A stretch of 54,831 nt of DNA, taken from the NCBI GenBank assembly GCA_964618175.1, contig CAZTZX010000004.1, forward strand, positions 1-54,831, written 5' to 3'. This document shows, piece by piece, positions 16,709 through 23,779 of the stretch. A model generated the notes under the pieces. That model saw nothing but the letters and a program-made list of their open reading frames with translations. It was not told the DNA's origin and searched no databases. Numbering within the stretch: position 1 is the first letter of the stretch; each line of letters begins with the position of its first letter. The translations under genes were made by a program, and so were the position numbers. Source of the stretch: DTU018 sp964618175. GTDB taxonomy: Bacteria > Bacillota > Syntrophomonadia > Syntrophomonadales > Syntrophomonadaceae.

Positions 16709-17789
16709 AACTTATGCCTACGGCTCGACCAGTTCTTATCATATCGCTGTCTAGCGGCACCTTTCGAATCTCACTTATGGCATCCTGTAAGGTCACCGTA
16801 GTAATAGAAGTGCCCTGCAGGCTCACCATAACTCCGGAATTGCCTTCTATCAGCTGCTCGGCAGCTGCCACTCCATACCTGGTAGCCAGGATACGATCAT
16901 AGGGTATAGGAGATCCTCCCCTCTGCAAATGACCAAGGACAGTGACCCGAGTTTCTATATTAGTTATTGCTTCGATTTCTTCAGCTAACTGGTTGCCGAT
17001 CCCACCCAAACGGATAGGATCATGGCTGGTGGATACCAACTTTTTCACTACCATTTCCCCGTCTTGAGGTGCTGCTCCTTCAGCTACCACGATGATACTG
17101 AATTTTTTAGTCAACTGATGGCGCTGTTTAATTTTCTCCACTACTGTTTCGATCTTGTAAGGGATCTCTGGAATAAGTATTACGTCCGCACCTCCAGAAA
17201 TTCCTGCACATAAGGCAATCCAGCCAGCATAACGTCCCATAACTTCTAATATCATGACCCGATGATGGGATTCTGCAGTAGTATGAAGCTTATCAAGTGC
17301 TTCGGAAGCAGTAGTAACTGCGGTGTGAAAGCCAAAAGTTACATCGGTAGCCGATAGATCGTTATCTATGGTCTTGGGCACCCCTACTACTGGCACACCC
17401 AATTCGACGAAACGATAAGCGATATTAAGACTGCCATCTCCACCAATGACAACCAAACCCCCAATTCCCAGTTCTTGCATATTGGCAATAGCCCGGGTTG
17501 ATTCGTCACTGAAGTAGTCTTGTCCATCCACTACTGAATGAAAATTGAAAGGGTTGTCCCGATTGGTGGTACCCAGGATGGTTCCGCCCTTATGAGCGAT
17601 CCCAGATACGCTGGCCAAGTCCAAAGGCATATAGTCATTTTCCACCAAACCCTTAAAGCCGTCACGAAAACCAACCACTTCGACTCCATATTCATTAATG
17701 GCTGTTTTTGTGACAGCTCGAATTACTGCATTTAACCCAGGACAGTCGCCGCCACCCGTCAAAACTCCAATGCGCTTAGTTTTAGCCAT
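16698..17789 (-). CDS. pfkA: 6-phosphofructokinase
   Basis: The 363-residue protein has the PFK signature GGGDCPGLNAVIR, GGDGS (116-120), PKTIDND (138-144) and GYAGWIALCAG-type substrate motifs. It phosphorylates fructose 6-phosphate. At the two residues that separate donor classes, this enzyme has Gly (GGDGS, ATP-like) and Lys (PKTIDND, position 139, PPi-like). That mix is typical of the group III/mixed-substrate PFKs, so ATP is the more likely donor but not certain. ATG follows AGGGGG. It is the first gene of the unit running into the CBS-sigma-54 activator and hbd. Confidence 0.93.
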   Translation of the reverse strand: MAKTKRIGVLTGGGDCPGLNAVIRAVTKTAINEYGVEVVGFRDGFKGLVENDYMPLDLASVSGIAHKGGTILGTTNRDNPFNFHSVVDGQDYFSDESTRAIANMQELGIGGLVVIGGDGSLNIAYRFVELGVPVVGVPKTIDNDLSATDVTFGFHTAVTTASEALDKLHTTAESHHRVMILEVMGRYAGWIALCAGISGGADVILIPEIPYKIETVVEKIKQRHQLTKKFSIIVVAEGAAPQDGEMVVKKLVSTSHDPIRLGGIGNQLAEEIEAITNIETRVTVLGHLQRGGSPIPYDRILATRYGVAAAEQLIEGNSGVMVSLQGTSITTVTLQDAISEIRKVPLDSDMIRTGRAVGISFGG

Positions 17790-17990
17790 ATTTGATCCCC
17801 CTGTTATGTTTTGCTATCAATATAGCATTCATTTAAAATGGCTTGATATATGGCCTATTCGGCACCCATAATAAATATTCCTGTAACTAGTTAGCTTTCT
17901 TAGGGATTCCATTACCTACAGTTTAGCTAATTTTTTAATATATACCAATTCTCGCCACTTTCCCAGTAGGGACCCTTGGCGCGAACTCGA

Positions 17991-19328
17991 TTAGAATCCT
18001 GCCAAATAAATACTGTATTCCAGAGGCCTTTTAAAAGCATTGCGCATTACTATTTTTGACATCTCAGTTACGGTAGTTTTGCGTGGTTTCGAATTGACCT
18101 CAATAAGCCATATGTTGCCACTTTTGTCCAATCCCAAATCCAGACCCAGTTCACCGTAGACCATTTGACTAGTTCTTTCAATGGTGGTGGCCACCTCGTG
18201 ACAGAATGCTTTTATCTCTTGGTTTTTTTCTTCTATTAAAGCGGCTTTGCGAAAAATTGCCCTCATAATTATTTTACTGGGTAAAGCTTTGCCTCCGCTG
18301 CTCAAATTTGCTACCGAACTTCCCCGGGGAGCAACGCGAACGAACTTTTTGCTGAGCTGCCATTCACCATTACGATTTTTTTGAAATATGATGCGGATAT
18401 CAAAAGGTGACCCATGGTACGTGGCCATATCTATTCCCTGTTGAACAATGTAGGGCTTATCAGCCCGTATGGCTCGGGTTCGATTAATAAAATCCGCCGC
18501 ATTATCAGCGGTACTGCGGAAGCGTTTGCGACGGTGCACCACATAGTGTAAGGTCTCTTTTCGGTCTTGAGTTACGCGAATAATTCCCAATCCCAGACTT
18601 CCATTGGTGGGTTTAACATATACCGTTTTATATACCCTCAACATATGGGCCAAGTTTTCTGTGGTTAATGGCCTGGTTTCCGGCAGATGTCGATGTAGTT
18701 TTGGATTAGTAAGTAGCATCTCATGAACGTTCCATTTATTGAGAAATGAGGGATTGAAATACTTCAGATAAGGCTGCTGCAGCAGGTTCATTTTTGCATT
18801 CTTGATTTGGTGGCGCGCTTCTCCCTTACGACTAGAAACTCGGTCATATACCACGTCTGGCAGTGGATAAATAGACGATATCCAACTACCCCTTCCCTGA
18901 CTAGAGTGACGATATGAATAACCCCTTACTGTGAGATTATCCCAATTAATAGAAGCCGGCGTAAATACATAGGTCTGGCCCGGCAAAGTTTTGCTGATGT
19001 GATTCAAATAAATAAGTTCTGCTTGCACACTAGTAGGATCACAATCCCCTCGGTTAGGTAGATTGGTAGCCAGGATCCCTATAGTTGGTCCCAGATGCAA
19101 CATATCCGCCTGCTTATCATACCTAATTTGCATACTCTTTCTTTTGTGAATATGAAGAGCTTGTGCCAGTGCTGGGGAAAGCATATAGGTAGCGCGTGTG
19201 TCAGGTTTAACCAGTAATTCTGCTGTAACTATCAGGCAACCCACTCTTACCTGCACCATTGGTTTTACTGTTATTCCCAGATGTTCAATCAAACGATCGG
19301 ACAGGAATATTTTGCCTACTATTTTCAT
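17991..19328 (-). CDS. YheC/YheD-family ATP-grasp, second gene of the pair
   Basis: The 445-residue product carries the family blocks LHLGPTIGIL, YPLPDVVYDR, FLNKWNVHEML, LPETRPL, VYVKPTNGSLGLGI, QQGIDMATYHGSPFDIR, and the metal-binding LGLDLGLDKSGNIWLIEVNSKP. Its ATG overlaps the stop codon of the preceding YheC/D gene (ATGA, 19325-19328), so translation is coupled. The product is expected to be part of, or to modify, the spore coat; biochemical substrate unknown. Confidence 0.87.
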   Translation of the reverse strand: MKIVGKIFLSDRLIEHLGITVKPMVQVRVGCLIVTAELLVKPDTRATYMLSPALAQALHIHKRKSMQIRYDKQADMLHLGPTIGILATNLPNRGDCDPTSVQAELIYLNHISKTLPGQTYVFTPASINWDNLTVRGYSYRHSSQGRGSWISSIYPLPDVVYDRVSSRKGEARHQIKNAKMNLLQQPYLKYFNPSFLNKWNVHEMLLTNPKLHRHLPETRPLTTENLAHMLRVYKTVYVKPTNGSLGLGIIRVTQDRKETLHYVVHRRKRFRSTADNAADFINRTRAIRADKPYIVQQGIDMATYHGSPFDIRIIFQKNRNGEWQLSKKFVRVAPRGSSVANLSSGGKALPSKIIMRAIFRKAALIEEKNQEIKAFCHEVATTIERTSQMVYGELGLDLGLDKSGNIWLIEVNSKPRKTTVTEMSKIVMRNAFKRPLEYSIYLAGF

Positions 19329-20707
19329 TTATCATACTCCTTTCCCGAAAATCCTGCCAGATAGCGACTATATAACAATGGGTTTATTATTGACTGCTGA
19401 CGCATTTGTTGCTCATCAATCAGATTAAATATTTGGCGGGCAGGACGTAAATTAGCCTCAATAAACCAGGTCTTTCCAGAAGTATCTATACCTAAGTCGA
19501 TTCCCATTTCTCCAGCCATACCGATGTTATTCTCTATAATTTGGGCTGATTCAAGTGCTATAAAGCTAAGATCCTGTTCAATTTGATCACGCTGTTCCTT
19601 TTCAGAAAAATGTCGATCCAAGACTGTGCTAAGTTTAGAGCCCCGACCACCAGAAGAAATGTTACTGGTGATAGAACCTTGTGCCCCCACGCGACATGCC
19701 ATGCCAGTGATATCCCATCGTCCGGTATGATTCTTCTGCACAATTGCTCTCACATCGGTAATATGACCCTGGAATGCTAGTAAACTAATGGGCTGTTGAG
19801 CCAGATATTCCCGTCGGCCCATTACACCGTGCAGAGCTCTTCGCAATTGACCTAAAGTCTGAGCTGTACCCCGGGCTGATTTTTGGTTTTTCTGATACTG
19901 GTATTGATAGTTGCGTTTCCGACTATTCCGGCTTACCCGTATAATATTGTTTCCTTTTGAGCCAATAATCGGCTTCAGATAAACTGCCTGGTATTTGTTT
20001 ATCATACTGTCAACGACACTGAAACTTGTGAGCAGTCTGGTATCAGGCAGATGCACCGCTAATCGGGAATGGTGGCTAATAATTTGATAAGTTAGCCATT
20101 TGCCAGCCATGGTAGGATTGATAAACTTCACTCCTAATTCATCAAACCTTTTGCGGAGGGAAAGCATAAGCCGGGAATATGAATAACTCCTCTCCCGCGG
20201 ATAAACTACATCCGGAAAAGGGTAGCTTCGTTTAGTCCAACCACCTTTTCCATATGTGTAGCCTGTGACGACCTGGTGCTGCCAATCGATACTGTGGGGG
20301 CTAAAGGCAAAACATATCTCCCCTATCTCTTGACCTCGTTTAAGAAGTTGCTTTATAAAGCCTGTCTGTCCATCATAAGGCCTATTGGGCCCGCCCAAAA
20401 TTTCGATCATAATTCCTACCATGGGACCCAGTCTGATCTCTTGACCATTACTTACATAGCCGTACTCATTATGAGCTTTCAAGCACAGCCGATGCAGGCT
20501 GGCCGGGTGCATATAGATAACCTCGGCAGTATTATTACTGTCTGATTGTATGTTTACTAAAAATGAGCCGCGCCGCTTACCAGTTCGAACCATAAGCTCT
20601 TCATTGTCTTGCAAGAACAGTCGCTTGGCTAATTGTTCAGTTATGGTAATTCTTCTTAAGCTTAGCTGGTCGTTGGCTGCAACACGAATTCTGGGAAACG
20701 AATACAT
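19325..20707 (-). CDS. YheC/YheD-family ATP-grasp, first gene of the pair
   Basis: The 460-residue protein has the same architecture as the copies at 7787 and 17991: RLGPMVGIMIE, YPFPDVVYPR, AGKWLTYQII, HLPDTRLL, VYLKPIIGSKGNNI, QQPISLLAFQGHITDVRAIVQKN, and MGIDLGIDTSGKTWFIEANLRPAR. The final motif has EANLRP rather than the usual EINSKP, so metal binding may be altered. Divergent from the DUF523 gene at 20839. Upstream on its strand lies the CATATTAT octamer also found ahead of the other YheC/D operon. Confidence 0.86.
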   Translation of the reverse strand: MYSFPRIRVAANDQLSLRRITITEQLAKRLFLQDNEELMVRTGKRRGSFLVNIQSDSNNTAEVIYMHPASLHRLCLKAHNEYGYVSNGQEIRLGPMVGIMIEILGGPNRPYDGQTGFIKQLLKRGQEIGEICFAFSPHSIDWQHQVVTGYTYGKGGWTKRSYPFPDVVYPRERSYSYSRLMLSLRKRFDELGVKFINPTMAGKWLTYQIISHHSRLAVHLPDTRLLTSFSVVDSMINKYQAVYLKPIIGSKGNNIIRVSRNSRKRNYQYQYQKNQKSARGTAQTLGQLRRALHGVMGRREYLAQQPISLLAFQGHITDVRAIVQKNHTGRWDITGMACRVGAQGSITSNISSGGRGSKLSTVLDRHFSEKEQRDQIEQDLSFIALESAQIIENNIGMAGEMGIDLGIDTSGKTWFIEANLRPARQIFNLIDEQQMRQQSIINPLLYSRYLAGFSGKEYDK

Positions 20708-20838
20708 CCAGTTATCGCCACCGTTCCTGTTTAGTATCTTATAATATGAAAATAGTTCATTCTTTGCTATTATTAAAATTACTGACTTATTTACGATTAG
20801 CAGCGATAATACTTGTAGCAGATGGAGAGATTAACATT

Positions 20839-21303
20839 ATGATTCTCGTAAGTGCTTGTTTATGCGGTTTGAACTGCAAATATGATGGCGGTAATAACGA
20901 ACACCCGATTTTTGCTGAGATGCTGGATCGAGGTGAAGTGGTTACTGTTTGTCCAGAAGTCTTGGGAGGTTTACCCATTCCCAGGAAGCCAGCGGAAATA
21001 AGCCCAGGTACTGGTGGTGATGTACTGGCAGGTACCGCCCAGGTCATCGCCCGTGATGGTGAAGACCTGACTAAATTCTTCGTGAAGGGTGCCCAGCGCT
21101 CTCTGGAACTGGCCCAAGAACATCAGGTCGATCTGGTGATCTTAAAGAGCAATAGCCCTTCTTGCGGTGTAGGGAAAATATACGACGGTACCTTTACTCA
21201 CCAATTCAAAGATGGTCATGGTGTTACGGCAGCCCTATTGAAAGAAAACGGCTTATCAGTGGTTAGTGACCTCGAATATCTCAAGGAGCGTGGTCAAGAA
21301 TGA
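20839..21303 (+). CDS. DUF523 protein
   Basis: The true start is ATG 20839, giving 154 residues beginning MILVSACLCGLNCKYDG; the in-frame extension to 20746 has no family similarity and overlaps the promoter region. GGAGAG lies 9 nt upstream. Conserved Cys motifs include SACLCG-NCKYDG, VCPEVLGGL and SNSPSCG, the DUF523 hallmark. The Cys pattern suggests metal or sulfur chemistry, but function is not established. Its stop overlaps the start of the PP-loop gene (ATGA). Confidence 0.85.
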   Translation: MILVSACLCGLNCKYDGGNNEHPIFAEMLDRGEVVTVCPEVLGGLPIPRKPAEISPGTGGDVLAGTAQVIARDGEDLTKFFVKGAQRSLELAQEHQVDLVILKSNSPSCGVGKIYDGTFTHQFKDGHGVTAALLKENGLSVVSDLEYLKERGQE

Positions 21304-22289
21304 AGGCAGTCAGCCTCTTTTCAGGGGGACTTGATTCACAGTTGGCAGTACGATTAATGCAGAATCAAGGCGTAATAGTTACTGCCATTAATTTTAGTAG
21401 CCCTTTTTTTGGAGCAGACGAACGCACTAAACAAGCGGCGCGCCAATTAGGAATTGAATTGCTGATAAAACCTGTGGGCGAAGAGTACTTCGAACAAGTA
21501 CTTAAAAACCCGGTTTATGGCTATGGTAAAAATCTGAATCCCTGTATTGACTGTCACGGTTTTATGTTCAGAATGGCAGGTGATTTAATGCAGGATCTGG
21601 GAGCCTCTTTCATTGTCACTGGCGAAGTCTTAGGGCAACGCCCCATGAGCCAGAATCGTTCCGCTCTCAACGCCGTCAATAAACTATCGAGATACAAGGG
21701 ATACATAGTCCGTCCTCTATCCGGCAGCCTTCTGGAGGCTACTATACCTGAAAAAGAGGGCTGGATCGATCGTCAGAAACTACTGGATATCAGCGGTCGA
21801 GGCCGTACCCGGCAAATGCAATTGGCTGAAGAGTACGGCATTCAAGAGTATCCTTCACCGGCAGGCGGCTGTTTGTTGACCGAACAAAATTACGCACGTC
21901 GGCTCAAACAAATAATGAATCTCATTGATCATCCCCGCCCTGAAGATCTGGATATTTTGAGAATAGGACGCCATTTCTATCTCGAGGAAGGTCTTCTTTT
22001 AGCAGTAGGCCGAAACCATTCGGAAAATGAGCGTTTGGAGACAGAAGCCCGTCCAGCCGATTTACTGATAAAAGTAACGGAGCGTCCCGGTCCAGTAGGC
22101 TTACTACGACCAATTCTACCGATTGACCCTGCCAGGCATTTAGCCTACGCCGGCTCAATAGTGGCCCGCTATAGTGATGCCAAAAATGAAAAAACCGCCC
22201 GAATGAAAGTCTATACTACGGACGGTGAAGTTGCGGATACTTTTGAAGTTACTCCCCTGCCCCAGGATCAAATTCCTGCTACTGTTTAG
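21300..22289 (+). CDS. PP-loop ATPase, MnmA/ThiI-like tRNA thiolation family
   Basis: The N-terminal half has a PP-loop (SLFSGGLDSQLA) for ATP-pyrophosphatase activity, and NPCIDCH, a Cys pair placed where MnmA-type enzymes hold catalytic or metal-binding cysteines. PSPAGGCLLTE adds another Cys. The C-terminal third (about 240-329) may be an RNA-binding NFACT-like region. Adenylation and sulfur transfer to tRNA uridine is the likely chemistry. Translation is coupled to DUF523 by the 4-bp overlap, so the two may act together. It is convergent with the SGNH gene, the stop codons overlapping by 4 bp. Confidence 0.8.
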   Translation: MKAVSLFSGGLDSQLAVRLMQNQGVIVTAINFSSPFFGADERTKQAARQLGIELLIKPVGEEYFEQVLKNPVYGYGKNLNPCIDCHGFMFRMAGDLMQDLGASFIVTGEVLGQRPMSQNRSALNAVNKLSRYKGYIVRPLSGSLLEATIPEKEGWIDRQKLLDISGRGRTRQMQLAEEYGIQEYPSPAGGCLLTEQNYARRLKQIMNLIDHPRPEDLDILRIGRHFYLEEGLLLAVGRNHSENERLETEARPADLLIKVTERPGPVGLLRPILPIDPARHLAYAGSIVARYSDAKNEKTARMKVYTTDGEVADTFEVTPLPQDQIPATV

Positions 22290-22831
22290 TTCGACGAGAC
22301 AAAGATACTGAGGTCTATTTGCTCAAACATGGCCTTATAACCCGAACGAGCAGGGTGTCCCCCGTCTGGTAGCAGCAGTTCAGTAAGCAGCTGACCCTCA
22401 GAATCGTAAAAGGCCTGGTGAAAGTTGATCACCTCTAATTGAAGCTGATCAGCCCTTTGATGTATCCAATCTCGCAACCGTATCAGGCTGCGCTCCCAGG
22501 GTGCATAGTCTACGGCGGTGGGAGTACCTATTATGACTATAATGCCGGCATCTAAGGCTTTATCAATCATGATCTGCAGGTTGCGAACTATTACATCATA
22601 AGGTTCCTGACCTACCACATCATTTATGCCGCCCATCAGAATTAAATGAGTAGGTTCGGCCTGCAGCACATGGCGATCAAAACGCTGCAGCATATCAGAA
22701 GTGGTGTTGCCGTTTATGCCGCGATTAATAATCTCTACCTGCAGTTTTCTTTGCAACATTTCTACCCATGATTCTTGAGGACCAAAAGGAAATCCCCAGG
22801 TAATCGAATCACCCAGACATATTATCTTCAT
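22286..22831 (-). CDS. SGNH/GDSL-family hydrolase
   Basis: The 181-residue product has the four SGNH blocks: GDSIT with the nucleophilic Ser, a Gly block at RGINGNTT, GGINDV with the Asn, and DGGHPARSGY with Asp and His. There is no signal peptide, so it is probably a cytoplasmic esterase or lipase-like enzyme. ATG follows AGGAGGGAG. It is the last gene of the long mqn operon. Confidence 0.9.
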   Translation of the reverse strand: MKIICLGDSITWGFPFGPQESWVEMLQRKLQVEIINRGINGNTTSDMLQRFDRHVLQAEPTHLILMGGINDVVGQEPYDVIVRNLQIMIDKALDAGIIVIIGTPTAVDYAPWERSLIRLRDWIHQRADQLQLEVINFHQAFYDSEGQLLTELLLPDGGHPARSGYKAMFEQIDLSIFVSSN

Positions 22832-22840
22832 TTCTCCCTC

Positions 22841-23737
22841 CTATATTGCTTCGAACAAACCTAGATCGTCATGGTTTATCCTTCCCATTCTCTCCAAGCG
22901 CTCGAGATGTTTTAGAACCATAAGCTTTTCCCAAAACAAAACAAAAGGAGTAGGGTGCATACGGTAGATCAAGTGTTGGTCAGCCAATTCGCAACAATTA
23001 GCAGGTTTCTTTTTTAGATAACGGTAAATTCGCTCCTCGCGTTTGAAAATACGGGTTTTATACTCCTGCAAGGTTCCTAAAGGATCGGTGTCAATTTCTT
23101 TAGTATGGCAGGAGCATAAGCGGGGTGGCTTTAAGGCAATCAAACGGTCAATGGACTGCAGCATCTGATCTGGACTGGCAAGTACTTCTCCATACCAAGG
23201 TCCAGCATTAGTTAAACAAATATCACCGGTAAAGAGGAACTCCTGGTCAGGAAACCAGAACGAGCAATGACCAGCGGAATGTCCTGGCGTATGTAACACC
23301 TCTATTCTGGTATGGCCTAGATCTAAAACCTGACCATCTGACAGGTAATCGTGGATAGGTATGACCAGTCCTTCGGTAACCTCCATGCCAATCTGCATCG
23401 CTGCCTCATGGCAGTCAATTCCCGGCATTAATTCCCCCCAGCGATCAATCGAATTGTAGTACATAAACTCCTTCTCATTATCAAAGGCGTGGGCATCGTT
23501 GGGATGGATATAAATTTGGGCATCGGTAAATAACCGATGCCCTCGAGTGTGATCGTAATGATGATGAGTATACAGTACCTGATTTGTTCTGGCGGGTTCA
23601 ATTCCCAGCAAGGATTTGATATCTGCTCCAGTGTCAATTATGGTTCGGATATCATCCTCCACCAGTACACAGTTACAGAACATAAAACCCGCCTCACTAA
23701 AGAGCAATTTGACTCGATCGCTCACAGAAATCAGCAT
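22841..23737 (-). CDS. Metallo-beta-lactamase-fold hydrolase
   Basis: The 298-residue protein has the MBL core: THHHYDHTRG (HxHxDH), HTPGHSAGH, and GDICLTNAGPWYGE, which together bind two metals. The C-terminal ~70 residues (about 225-290) form a helical, possibly winged-helix domain as in LACTB2-like family members. The substrate is unknown. The binding site AGGGGTGGGGG precedes ATG. It lies between UPF0182 and the SGNH hydrolase in the same operon. Confidence 0.9.
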   Translation of the reverse strand: MLISVSDRVKLLFSEAGFMFCNCVLVEDDIRTIIDTGADIKSLLGIEPARTNQVLYTHHHYDHTRGHRLFTDAQIYIHPNDAHAFDNEKEFMYYNSIDRWGELMPGIDCHEAAMQIGMEVTEGLVIPIHDYLSDGQVLDLGHTRIEVLHTPGHSAGHCSFWFPDQEFLFTGDICLTNAGPWYGEVLASPDQMLQSIDRLIALKPPRLCSCHTKEIDTDPLGTLQEYKTRIFKREERIYRYLKKKPANCCELADQHLIYRMHPTPFVLFWEKLMVLKHLERLERMGRINHDDLGLFEAI

Positions 23738-23779
23738 ACGTCCCCCACCCCTAATATAGCAGCTAGATTCCTTCTCCTC

